A stretch of DNA of 64,000 bases from Shewanella canadensis (GTDB taxonomy: Bacteria > Pseudomonadota > Gammaproteobacteria > Enterobacterales > Shewanellaceae). Shown here piece by piece: positions 40,326 to 48,869 of the stretch (positions within the stretch are counted from its first letter, which is position 1; each line of letters starts with the position of its first letter). Position numbers and translations under genes: made by a program. The DNA lies in assembly GCF_003966225.1 (NCBI RefSeq), contig NZ_RXNU01000013.1, positions 90,946 through 154,945 on the forward strand, written 5' to 3'. A model generated the notes under the pieces. The model ran no database searches, was not told the DNA's origin, and worked only from the letters and a program-made list of their open reading frames with translations.

Positions 40326-42500
40326 ATGAATAATAAGAAAATTCGCCACAAGCTTATTGCTGGCATGGTGATGGGAGCCTCACTTTTAGCTCCTCAACTC
40401 GCTTGGGCTGAGCAGTATGCGGCAAATTTTAAAGGGACAGATATTCAAGAGTTTATCAACATAGTTGGTAAAAACCTGAATAAAACCATCATTGTCGACC
40501 CAACGGTTCGTGGCAAGATCAATGTGCGAAGCTACGATCTGCTGGACGATGAGCAGTATTATCAATTCTTCCTCAATGTGCTCCAGGTTTATGGCTATGC
40601 GGTCGTAGAGATGGACAACAACATCATCAAGGTGATCAAAGATAAGGATGCTAAGACGGCGTCTATCAGGGTTGCGGATGATGATAGACCTGGTTTAGGC
40701 GATGAGATGGTGACACGTATCGTTGCCCTCTATAACACGGAAGCCAAACAGCTGGCTCCGCTGCTGCGTCAGCTCAATGACAATGCGGGTGGCGGTAATG
40801 TCGTTAACTATGACCCATCGAATGTATTGATGATCTCCGGCCGTGCTGCCGTGGTCAACAAATTAGTTGAGATCGTTCGCCGCGTCGATAAGCAGGGCGA
40901 TACAGAGGTTCAGGTGGTCTCCCTCGAGTTTGCATCGGCGGGTGAGATAGTACGTATTATCGAGACCCTCTATCGCTCGACTGCTAATAAGTCGAAGCTG
41001 CCGGGTCAGGCACCTAAAGTGGTGGCCGATGAACGCATGAACGCCGTTATCGTCAGTGGCGATGAGAAGAGTCGTCAACGTGTGGTATCACTGATTAAGA
41101 AGCTGGATGCAGAGCAAGCCAGCATAGGTAACACTAAGGTTCGTTATTTACGTTATGCCAATGCGGAAGATCTGGTCGAGGTATTGACCGGATTTGCCCA
41201 GAAACTTGTCGATGATAAAGACGGTGGAGCACAGCAAGGCGGCAGTAAACGTCGCAACGAAATCAACATTATGGCCCATGCCGATACCAATGCCTTGGTC
41301 ATCAGCGCCGAGCCGGATCAGATGCGTACCATCGAAAGTGTCATCAATCAGCTCGATATTCGTCGTGCTCAAGTTTTAGTAGAAGCGATTATCGTGGAAG
41401 TCGCCGAGGGTGATGACGTCGGCTTCGGCGTTCAGTGGGCCACGGCTGCCGGTGGTGGAACTCAGTTTAATAACTTAGGGCCTACAATTGGTGAGATTGG
41501 TGCCGGTGTTTGGCAGGCCCAGGATACTAAAGCTTCTCAAACTTGTACCGGCTCGGGTGATAACCAGACCTGTACCGATAACCCCGATGTTCAAGGTGAT
41601 ATCACCTTGTTGGCTCAAGCCTTAGGCAAGGTCAACGGTATGGCATGGGGTGTTGCCATGGGCGACTTCGGTGCGCTTATTCAGGCCGTTTCCAGTGATA
41701 CTAAATCGAATGTACTCGCGACCCCCTCTATCACCACGCTGGATAACCAGGAAGCGTCGTTTATAGTCGGTGATGAAGTCCCCATTTTGACAGGCTCGAC
41801 CTCGAGTTCGAGCAATAGCAACCCATTTCAGACGGTCGAACGTAAAGAGGTGGGCGTCAAGCTTAAAGTGATTCCTCAGATCAACGAAGGCTCATCGGTT
41901 AAGTTAACCATCGAGCAGGAAGTGTCGGGCATTAACGGTAAAACTGGGGTCGATGTGACCTTTGCTACCCGTCGTCTGACCACCACAGTTATGGCCGATT
42001 CCGGTCAGATAGTTGTCTTGGGGGGACTGATTAGCGAAGAGGTGCAGGAGAGTGTGCAGAAGGTGCCTTTCCTCGGTGATCTTCCTATTATCGGTCATCT
42101 GTTCAAGTCATCTTCGAGTGGCAAGAAGAAGAAAAATCTGATGGTATTTATCAAGCCAACGATTATTCGAGACGGTATTACCATGGAAGGCATCGCAGGA
42201 CGTAAGTACAACTACTTCCGAGCACTGCAGCTTGAGCAGCAGGAGCGTGGTATTAACTTAATGCCAAACAGCGAAGTGCCTATACTCGAGGAGTGGAATC
42301 AATCTGATTATCTTCCTCCTGAAGTCAACGAGATCCTTGAACGATATAAAGAGGGCAAAGGTTTAGCGACTAAGATGCGTGAAACCGATCCGGCCTTAAA
42401 GACTATCTCTGAGAGCAATGAAAAAGATAAGCAAGAGAGCGCAGAAAGCTCAAGTGAAGACAGCGCTTCAGACACCACCGAAGATAAAGATGATGAGTGA
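40326..42500 (+). CDS. gspD: type II secretion secretin GspD
   Basis: A 724-residue outer-membrane secretin with a signal peptide (cleavage near LAWA, residue 27), N0 to N3 periplasmic domains (about 30-330), and the secretin domain (about 345-625) with VPFLGDLPIIGHLFKSSS near its end. The S-domain-like C-terminus is acidic and Ser-rich. The ATG at 40326 is chosen because AGGGGAAG precedes it; the frame is open further upstream. It forms the multimeric channel through which folded exoproteins leave the cell. Confidence 0.97.
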   Translation: MNNKKIRHKLIAGMVMGASLLAPQLAWAEQYAANFKGTDIQEFINIVGKNLNKTIIVDPTVRGKINVRSYDLLDDEQYYQFFLNVLQVYGYAVVEMDNNIIKVIKDKDAKTASIRVADDDRPGLGDEMVTRIVALYNTEAKQLAPLLRQLNDNAGGGNVVNYDPSNVLMISGRAAVVNKLVEIVRRVDKQGDTEVQVVSLEFASAGEIVRIIETLYRSTANKSKLPGQAPKVVADERMNAVIVSGDEKSRQRVVSLIKKLDAEQASIGNTKVRYLRYANAEDLVEVLTGFAQKLVDDKDGGAQQGGSKRRNEINIMAHADTNALVISAEPDQMRTIESVINQLDIRRAQVLVEAIIVEVAEGDDVGFGVQWATAAGGGTQFNNLGPTIGEIGAGVWQAQDTKASQTCTGSGDNQTCTDNPDVQGDITLLAQALGKVNGMAWGVAMGDFGALIQAVSSDTKSNVLATPSITTLDNQEASFIVGDEVPILTGSTSSSSNSNPFQTVERKEVGVKLKVIPQINEGSSVKLTIEQEVSGINGKTGVDVTFATRRLTTTVMADSGQIVVLGGLISEEVQESVQKVPFLGDLPIIGHLFKSSSSGKKKKNLMVFIKPTIIRDGITMEGIAGRKYNYFRALQLEQQERGINLMPNSEVPILEEWNQSDYLPPEVNEILERYKEGKGLATKMRETDPALKTISESNEKDKQESAESSSEDSASDTTEDKDDE

Positions 42501-44064
42501 GATTCAAGCCTCTCACAATGATGAGCTGGCACAAGTGACCGATGAGCTTGGGCTGGCAGTCGAAGGTGAAACAGATGAGGTGTTTCACTCCACGAGTAAG
42601 GAGCGGTTACCTTTTGCCTTTGCGCATCGCTTCGATGTGGTATTGGATACCTTAGATGATCAAGGGCTTACCTTGTTTTACACTGCTTCTACGCCGGTTG
42701 AGGCTCTACTCGAGGCTCGTCGCTATACTGGTAAGGAGTTACCTCTGGCTCAGCTTGCATCGGACGCGTTTGAGGCAAGGCTAACACAGGCTTATCAGGC
42801 GAACTCTTCAGAGGCTCAGCAGCTGATGGAAGATATCGGCAATGAGATGGATCTGTTTACCTTAGCCGAAGAGCTGCCGCAGACCGAAGATCTGCTTGAA
42901 GGCGATGATGATGCGCCGATCATTAAATTGATCAATGCCTTGTTGTCGGAAGCGATTAAGGAAGAAGCGTCTGATATTCATATCGAGACTTACGAGAAGC
43001 AATTGATCGTGCGTTTTCGTGTCGATGGGGTGCTCAAAGAGGTACTCAAGCCAAATCGTAAACTCTCGTCACTTCTGGTTTCACGTATTAAGGTGATGGC
43101 ACGTCTGGATATCGCCGAGAAACGTGTGCCTCAAGATGGTCGTATTTCGCTACGTATCGCCGGCCGCGCCGTCGATGTTCGTGTGTCGACCATGCCATCG
43201 AGCCATGGCGAGCGTGTGGTATTGCGTTTGCTCGATAAAAACGCGGGTAACTTAGATCTTATCCAACTGGGAATGACCGAAACGGTACGCATTCAGTTCG
43301 ATGAACTGATCCGTAAGCCTCACGGTATTATTCTGGTCACCGGACCTACGGGCTCGGGTAAGAGTACGACCCTCTATGCCGGATTGACCGAGCTTAATAC
43401 CAAAGATACCAATATTCTTACCGTCGAAGACCCTATCGAGTATGAGCTTGAAGGCATAGGCCAGACTCAGGTAAACACTAAGGTCGATATGACCTTTGCC
43501 AGAGGTCTGCGTGCGATTCTACGTCAAGATCCCGATGTGGTGATGATTGGTGAGATCCGTGACTTAGAGACGGCTCAAATTGCGGTTCAGGCTTCATTGA
43601 CGGGGCATATGGTGCTGTCGACCTTGCATACTAACACAGCCTCTGGTTCGATTACCCGATTACAGGATATGGGTGTCGAACCTTTCCTCGTCTCTTCAAG
43701 TTTATTGGGCGTGTTAGCTCAACGACTGATCCGAACCTTATGTTCCGAGTGTAAGTCTGAACATGTTCCGGACCTGAGTGAGCGTTCGTTATTAGGCATG
43801 ACAACCGAGGATACCCGAGTGATCTATCGCGCTCAGGGATGTAAGGCATGTGGTAATAATGGTTATCGTGGACGTACCGGTATTCATGAACTGCTCGTGG
43901 TCGATGACGATGTTCGAGAACTCATTCATACCGGTCGTGGTGAGCTGGCAATTGAGAAACATATCCGTAAATCGACGCCGAGTATTCGTCATGATGGTAT
44001 GAGTAAGGTACTTGCAGGGATCACAACCCTAGAAGAAGTGTTGCGTGTAACCCGCGAGGAATAA
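42493..44064 (+). CDS. gspE: type II secretion ATPase GspE
   Basis: A 523-residue cytoplasmic ATPase. The N-terminal N1E domain binds GspL. The catalytic core has Walker A GPTGSGKST (about residues 279-287), the Asp box, Walker B VVMIGEIRD, and the His box. The C-terminal tetracysteine zinc region is CSEC and CKAC. I place the start at the ATG at 42493, overlapping the gspD end by 8 nt (ATGAGTGA); the frame continues further up inside gspD. GspE powers pseudopilus assembly. Confidence 0.95.
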   Translation: MSEIQASHNDELAQVTDELGLAVEGETDEVFHSTSKERLPFAFAHRFDVVLDTLDDQGLTLFYTASTPVEALLEARRYTGKELPLAQLASDAFEARLTQAYQANSSEAQQLMEDIGNEMDLFTLAEELPQTEDLLEGDDDAPIIKLINALLSEAIKEEASDIHIETYEKQLIVRFRVDGVLKEVLKPNRKLSSLLVSRIKVMARLDIAEKRVPQDGRISLRIAGRAVDVRVSTMPSSHGERVVLRLLDKNAGNLDLIQLGMTETVRIQFDELIRKPHGIILVTGPTGSGKSTTLYAGLTELNTKDTNILTVEDPIEYELEGIGQTQVNTKVDMTFARGLRAILRQDPDVVMIGEIRDLETAQIAVQASLTGHMVLSTLHTNTASGSITRLQDMGVEPFLVSSSLLGVLAQRLIRTLCSECKSEHVPDLSERSLLGMTTEDTRVIYRAQGCKACGNNGYRGRTGIHELLVVDDDVRELIHTGRGELAIEKHIRKSTPSIRHDGMSKVLAGITTLEEVLRVTREE

Positions 44065-44067
44065 TCG

Positions 44068-44169
44068 ATGCCAGCATTTGAATACTTGGTTTTAGGGCAA
44101 AATGAATTGCGTATCAGAAAGTTAGCCTTGAGTTGTATTAGTGTTGAGGTAAGCCATGCCAGCATTTGA
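44068..44169 (+). CDS. 33-residue peptide in tandem unit 1 (gspF start copy)
   Basis: An ATG only 4 bp after the gspE stop, with the ribosome site GAGGA, opens a frame of 33 residues. It begins MPAFEYLVLGQN and ends SHASI. The first six residues equal the start of GspF, then the sequence diverges. The TGA lies 14 nt into the next unit, past its ATG, so translation could pass to it by re-initiation. Whether the peptide is made is not known; it is reported because of the exact repeat context. Confidence 0.4.
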   Translation: MPAFEYLVLGQNELRIRKLALSCISVEVSHASI

Positions 44170-44243
44170 ATACTTGGTTTTAGGGCAAAAAGAATTGCGT
44201 ATTAGAAAGTTAGCCTTGAGTTGTATTTGTGTTGAGGTAAGCC
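44068..44243 (+). repeat. two 88-bp tandem units between gspE and gspF
   Basis: Units 44068-44155 and 44156-44243 differ at only three positions, and the true gspF starts exactly where a third unit would begin. Each unit starts ATGCCAGCATTTGAATAC and ends with GAGGTAAGCC, the ribosome site for the following ATG. The period of 88 is not a multiple of three, so each copy shifts frame and cannot extend GspF. Confidence 0.95.
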
Positions 44244-44257
44244 ATGCCAGCGTTTGA
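44156..44257 (+). CDS. 33-residue peptide in tandem unit 2 (gspF start copy)
   Basis: The second unit's ATG follows the ribosome site GAGGTAAGCC and encodes 33 residues, MPAFEYLVLGQK to SHASV. It differs from the first peptide at three residues (N/K, S/C, I/V). The TGA lies 14 nt into gspF. If translated, it would act like a leader peptide coupled to gspF. No other function is suggested by the sequence. Confidence 0.4.
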   Translation: MPAFEYLVLGQKELRIRKLALSCICVEVSHASV

Positions 44258-45467
44258 ATACAAGGCGTTAGACGCAAAAGGTAAGCAACAAAAAGGAGTG
44301 ATGGAAGCCGATACGGCGCGTCATGCCCGAGGCCAGCTTCGCGAACAACGTCTGATGCCGCTCGAGATCACCCCGGTTGTTGAAAAAGAATCTAAGGCGA
44401 AATCGACCGGTAAAAGTTTCTTTCAACGAGGGATCTCAGTTGCAGAACTCGCGTTAATCACCCGTCAGGTCGCAACCTTGGTTGCGGCGGGTTTACCCGT
44501 CGAAGAGGCATTAAAGGCGGTAGGACAGCAGTGCGAGAAAGATCGTTTAGCCAGCATGATTATGGCGGTCAGATCCCGTGTCGTCGAAGGTTATAGCCTG
44601 GCTGATTCCATGGCAGAGTTTCCCCATATTTTCGACGATCTCTATCGCGCCATGGTGGCATCGGGTGAAAAGTCCGGTCACCTCGAAGTCGTGCTTAACC
44701 GTCTTGCCGATTACACCGAGAGAAGACATCAGTTGAAGAGTAAGATGACCCAGGCGATGATCTACCCTGTGGTGCTTACTGTCGTGGCAATCAGTGTTAT
44801 CGCGATATTACTAGCCGCAGTTGTACCTGAGGTGGTGGGTCAGTTTGAACATATGGGACAGGAGTTGCCCTGGACAACATTATTGCTGATCGCTTCATCT
44901 GATTTTATCAGAGATTATGGCTTGCTGGTTTTAGGTGTCATCGTCATAGGCTTTGTGCTGTTTAGGCGGCTATTAACAAAAGCCGTATATCGAATGAAGT
45001 ATGACAGTTTACTACTTGTGTTTCCGGTCATTGGTCGTGTCAGCAAAGGGCTCAATACTGCCAGATTTGCACGAACCTTAAGTATTTTAACCGCGAGCGC
45101 CGTACCTTTATTGGATGCAATGCGTATTGCCAGTGAAGTGCTTATCAATGTTAAAGTGCGAGCTGCGGTTGAAGATGCTACCGCCAGAGTTCGGGAAGGT
45201 ACCAGTTTAGGTGCAGCACTGACTAATACGAAACTTTTTCCTCCTATGATGCTCTATATGATCGCATCGGGTGAAAAGAGTGGTCAACTTGAGCAGATGC
45301 TTGAGCGAGCCGCCGATAACCAAGATCGAGAGTTCGAGTCCAATGTGAATATTGCGCTGGGTGTATTTGAACCTTTGCTCGTGGTGAGTATGGCTGCTGT
45401 GGTGCTGTTTATCGTGTTGGCTATTCTGCAACCGATCTTAGAGTTGAATAATATGATCAGTGGTTAA
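44244..45467 (+). CDS. gspF: type II secretion inner-membrane platform protein GspF
   Basis: A full-length 407-residue polytopic protein, starting MPAFEYKALDAKGKQQKG as usual for the family. It contains two GspF/PilC repeats (about residues 72-195 and 275-397), each with the ASGEKSGxL motif (VASGEKSGHLE and IASGEKSGQLE), and three membrane segments. It anchors the pseudopilus assembly motor. The two preceding 88-bp units copy its first codons, but GspF itself is intact. Confidence 0.96.
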   Translation: MPAFEYKALDAKGKQQKGVMEADTARHARGQLREQRLMPLEITPVVEKESKAKSTGKSFFQRGISVAELALITRQVATLVAAGLPVEEALKAVGQQCEKDRLASMIMAVRSRVVEGYSLADSMAEFPHIFDDLYRAMVASGEKSGHLEVVLNRLADYTERRHQLKSKMTQAMIYPVVLTVVAISVIAILLAAVVPEVVGQFEHMGQELPWTTLLLIASSDFIRDYGLLVLGVIVIGFVLFRRLLTKAVYRMKYDSLLLVFPVIGRVSKGLNTARFARTLSILTASAVPLLDAMRIASEVLINVKVRAAVEDATARVREGTSLGAALTNTKLFPPMMLYMIASGEKSGQLEQMLERAADNQDREFESNVNIALGVFEPLLVVSMAAVVLFIVLAILQPILELNNMISG

Positions 45468-45536
45468 TGTAAGAATTTCGATGTTGGCATTGCCATTCGA
45501 GAAACATTTAAGTCATTCAGTTAAAGGAAGTTTTTA

Positions 45537-45971
45537 ATGCAAACTCGTAATAAACAAAAAGGTTTCACACTGTTAGAGGTCATGGTTGTTATCGTGATCT
45601 TAGGTATTTTAGCCTCTATGGTTGTGCCTAACTTGATGGGTAATAAAGATAAGGCCGATCTGCAGAAAGCCGTTTCGGATATCGTTGCGTTAGAAAATTC
45701 TTTGGATATGTATAAGCTGGATAACAGCATCTACCCAACAACAGAGCAAGGGTTAGAGGCATTAGTTCAGAAGCCGACTATCTCTCCGGAGCCACGTAAT
45801 TACCGTGCCGATGGTTATGTGAAGCGTTTACCACAGGATCCATGGAGAAATAACTACCTGCTACTTAGCCCGGGTGAGAATGGCAAGCTGGATGTATTCA
45901 GTGCCGGCCCAGATGGTCAGCCAGGTACCGAAGATGATATAGGTAACTGGAATCTGCAAGATTACCAGTAA
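45537..45971 (+). CDS. gspG: major pseudopilin GspG
   Basis: A 144-residue type IV pilin-like protein with the prepilin peptidase site KGFTLLEVMVVIVILGILA (cleavage after the Gly, mature N-terminal Phe, Glu5 present). The GspG signature near the end is DPWRNNYLLLSPGENGKLDVFSAGPDGQPGTEDDIGNW, with the Asp-rich calcium-binding loop. It builds the periplasmic pseudopilus. It follows gspF by 69 bp, with an AAGGAAG ribosome site. Confidence 0.97.
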   Translation: MQTRNKQKGFTLLEVMVVIVILGILASMVVPNLMGNKDKADLQKAVSDIVALENSLDMYKLDNSIYPTTEQGLEALVQKPTISPEPRNYRADGYVKRLPQDPWRNNYLLLSPGENGKLDVFSAGPDGQPGTEDDIGNWNLQDYQ

Positions 45972-46000
45972 ACATGATATTCGTTGATTAAAGAAAGCTG

Positions 46001-46573
46001 ATGAAGTTGCAAAAAGGTTTTACCTTAATGGAAGTCTTGCTGGTCGTCCTTTTAATGGGGCTGGCCGCTTCTGCTGTGACCATGAGTATGAGTGGTGCCG
46101 ATAAGCAAAGAGAGTTGGAGAGGTCGGCTTTGCAGTTTATGACTGCGACTGAAATGGTGCTTGATGAGACCGTACTCAGTGGACACTTCATCGGCATAGT
46201 GATTGATGATGAAAGCTATAAATACGTCTTTTACGACGAAGGTAAATGGAAGCCCCTGACTCAAGATAGGATCTTATCCGAAAGGCAGATGGAATATGGC
46301 GTTAAGCTGGAGCTTATTCTGGATGGTTTACCTTTGGTTCAAGACGATGAAGAGGAAGACACCTGGTTCGAAGAGCCGCTGATTGAAAAGTCAGAAGAGG
46401 ATAAGAAGAAGTTTCCTGAGCCTCAGGTGTTGCTTTTCCCCAGCGGGGAGATGAGTACCTTCGAGCTCATTTTCTCGAGCAAAGATGAATCCGGCAGAGA
46501 TATCGAGGCCCTAGTCGTGGGTGATTCCCTTGGTCGATTAACTTTGGGGAGAGACGATGGATTCGATGACTAA
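46001..46573 (+). CDS. gspH: minor pseudopilin GspH
   Basis: A 190-residue prepilin with an N-terminal KGFTLMEVLLVVLLMGLAAS site cut by the prepilin peptidase. The C-terminal domain has acidic inserts (DDEEEDTWFEEP) and ends LGRLTLGRDDG. It belongs to the pseudopilus. The gene lies 29 bp after gspG; about 86 bp then separate it from gspI. Confidence 0.9.
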   Translation: MKLQKGFTLMEVLLVVLLMGLAASAVTMSMSGADKQRELERSALQFMTATEMVLDETVLSGHFIGIVIDDESYKYVFYDEGKWKPLTQDRILSERQMEYGVKLELILDGLPLVQDDEEEDTWFEEPLIEKSEEDKKKFPEPQVLLFPSGEMSTFELIFSSKDESGRDIEALVVGDSLGRLTLGRDDGFDD

Positions 46574-46659
46574 TATATTCGTCAAAAAGCCCTGTTTTTC
46601 AATGGCGGTATCCTATTTGAACTTTCAGATGCTGATGACTAAAACGCTTGGGTGTATTT

Positions 46660-47031
46660 GTGAATCATAGTGTTAAGGGGATGACCTTACTCGAAGTTAT
46701 CGTCGCTTTAGCCGTATTTGCTATTGCTGCAGTGTCGATCACTAAGAGCCTGGGAGATCAAATTGCCAATATGCCTATCTTAGAGGAGAAGACCTATGCG
46801 CAATGGGTCGCCGACAATGAGATGGTCGAGGCGAGATTGGAGCCGAAGTTTCCTGATATAGGTAAGAAAGAGGGGGAAACTGAACTGGCTGGCCGAGATT
46901 GGTATTGGCGTAAAGAGGTGATAAAAACCACGGATGACAAATTCAGAATGATCCGCATCAGCGTCAGCGATGATGAGCGATATCAACGTATTCTTGCCCA
47001 GGTAAGTAGTTATGTACTCAATCAAGACTAA
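46660..47031 (+). CDS. gspI: minor pseudopilin GspI
   Basis: A protein of about 123 residues with the processing site KGMTLLEVIVALAVFAIAA and a GspI-type remainder (LEEKTYAQWVADNEM, RDWYWRKEV). It forms the tip complex with GspJ, GspK and GspH. The start is unclear: GTG at 46660 gives a short leader of six residues before the Gly; a TTG at 46648 is also in frame. It overlaps gspJ by 20 bp. Confidence 0.9.
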   Translation: MNHSVKGMTLLEVIVALAVFAIAAVSITKSLGDQIANMPILEEKTYAQWVADNEMVEARLEPKFPDIGKKEGETELAGRDWYWRKEVIKTTDDKFRMIRISVSDDERYQRILAQVSSYVLNQD

Positions 47032-47785
47032 AGTTATCGCAGGTTTTACCTTGCTTGAGATGTTAGTCGCCATCGCCATTTTTGCCATGTTGGGACTCGC
47101 GGCTAACACTGTGCTGCATACGGTGATCCAAAATGATACAGCGACCAAAGAATTTTCCGGCAAACTGAAGTCAATGCAACAGGGCTTCGGGGCGCTCGAA
47201 CGTGATTTAGGGCAGATGGTGGCACGCACGCCTCGCTTGCTCGAGGGTGGGCGCGGCACAACCGTATTCCAAACCGGCTCTGATATTTTAGATTCAGAAT
47301 CTGAGGCGCTGGTTTTCTTTCGCCTGGGCTGGCTAAACCCCGATGGCTTATTGCCCAGAGGCAGCATTCAATCTGTGGCCTATGTGGTGCAGGATAATAA
47401 CCTTGAGCGCTGGTATTATCCCTATCCAGAGCCAGAGTTCGGCAGTGAGCCGATCAAAACAATCGTCATCAAAGATGTGATCTCAGTGGAATACTCCTTC
47501 TTTATGGAAGATAAGTGGGAGAGAAAAGTCGATGCGACTAAGCTGCCGAAGGCGATTGCGATGGAAATCGAATTAGAAGGTTATGGTAAAATCCAGCGTA
47601 AATTTTTGCTGTCAACAGGTGCTCCCGTCGGTTCGGGAAGTAATAACAATGGTGGCAACAATAACGGTGGCAATAACTCAGGCAATAACTCTGGCAATAA
47701 CTCTGGCAATAATAGTGGCAGCAGCAATTCAGGCAGTGGCGGCGGAAATGGTTCTAATACCAGTGGTGGCGAGGGTGAAGGCTAG
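47012..47785 (+). CDS. gspJ: minor pseudopilin GspJ with a Gly/Asn/Ser-rich tail
   Basis: A 257-residue pseudopilin, longer than usual for GspJ (about 200). The processing site AGFTLLEMLVAIAIFAM is followed by a normal GspJ body to about residue 205 (MEIELEGYGKIQRKFLLSTG). It then ends in about 50 residues made almost only of Gly, Asn and Ser, coded by 12-bp units like GGCAATAACTCT (47632-47782). The tail is probably disordered and may vary in length between strains. GspJ is part of the pseudopilus tip. Confidence 0.93.
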   Translation: MYSIKTKVIAGFTLLEMLVAIAIFAMLGLAANTVLHTVIQNDTATKEFSGKLKSMQQGFGALERDLGQMVARTPRLLEGGRGTTVFQTGSDILDSESEALVFFRLGWLNPDGLLPRGSIQSVAYVVQDNNLERWYYPYPEPEFGSEPIKTIVIKDVISVEYSFFMEDKWERKVDATKLPKAIAMEIELEGYGKIQRKFLLSTGAPVGSGSNNNGGNNNGGNNSGNNSGNNSGNNSGSSNSGSGGGNGSNTSGGEGEG

Positions 47786-48783
47786 TGGTTAAGAAGCTTC
47801 CGGGTAAGCAGCGTGGCGTTGCGCTCATCGTTGTTCTTTTGATTGTGGCTATGGTGGCAATTATTGCGACCAATATTAATAGTCGTAATCAGCTTTCGGT
47901 CCGGCGCACATTGAATTTAACTCAATATGATCAGGCATTTTGGTACGCGATTTCGGCCGAAGAGTTAACCAAGAAAGTATTGAAGCAAGATCTCGATGAC
48001 GCAGACGATACGGTTCACCTGCAGCAGTATTGGGCTCAGGCCGATGTGGTTTTTCCCGCCGAGCACGGTGAGATTGGTGGAACGATCAGTGATATGCGTT
48101 CCTGTTTTAACCTCAATGCCTTGTCTATCGAGAGTAAAGTGATTGAGAATGGGCAACCTAAACTTCCCCTGCCGGCGGTGCAGTACAAAGGGCTGTTGGT
48201 CGCACTGGGAATGGATGAGTTTTCGGCGGAGCGGTTGACTCATACTTTAAAAGATTATATCGATGAGGACAGTACGGCGAGTCCATTTGGCGCCGAAGAT
48301 GCCGATTATGAATCGAGGAACGTTCCCTATAGGGCGGCGAATACTCTGATGAGTCATCGCAGTGAATTAAGGGCTGTGCTTGGTTATACGCAAGATATCT
48401 ACCTAAAACTGTTGCCCTATATCTGTGTCATTCCTGGTGATGACCGCCAGCTGCTCAATGTGAATACGCTGAAGGTCGAACAGGCAGCCCTGATGGCCGG
48501 CATGTTTGATAATAAAATTTCCGTAGGCGAGGCTGAGAGCATCATCAATCAGCGACCCGGCGATGGCTTTGAAAATATAGAGGATTTCTGGGGAAGCTCA
48601 TCGCTAACCAGTATGCAGCCTCAAGCAGATTTAAAGACTACATTTGTCGTCGACAGTCATTACTTCTTATTAGAGGCGGGTGCTAAGGTCGATAACGCTA
48701 CGTTTCGCTTAGAGAGTGTGTTGAAAGTGGGCAGCGATAATAAAATGGATATTTTGACTCGACAGTATGGCGGTCAGAAATAA
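47785..48783 (+). CDS. gspK: type II secretion tip pseudopilin GspK
   Basis: A 332-residue protein with the atypical pseudopilin N-terminus KQRGVALIVVLLIVAMVAIIA (no Glu5, as normal for GspK) and the long alpha-domain typical of the family (SCFNLNALS, RVPYRAAN-like block, LLPYICVIP, LNVNTL). It caps the pseudopilus. The GTG start shares one base with the gspJ stop, indicating coupled translation. Confidence 0.94.
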   Translation: MVKKLPGKQRGVALIVVLLIVAMVAIIATNINSRNQLSVRRTLNLTQYDQAFWYAISAEELTKKVLKQDLDDADDTVHLQQYWAQADVVFPAEHGEIGGTISDMRSCFNLNALSIESKVIENGQPKLPLPAVQYKGLLVALGMDEFSAERLTHTLKDYIDEDSTASPFGAEDADYESRNVPYRAANTLMSHRSELRAVLGYTQDIYLKLLPYICVIPGDDRQLLNVNTLKVEQAALMAGMFDNKISVGEAESIINQRPGDGFENIEDFWGSSSLTSMQPQADLKTTFVVDSHYFLLEAGAKVDNATFRLESVLKVGSDNKMDILTRQYGGQK

Positions 48784-48869
48784 AATTAATATTACCCGAC
48801 GTCGGGTGGTAAAAGAATAAAATGAGATAACCCCATCGGGTGAGTTGATAAGGTTTGTGGAGAGTGAAT

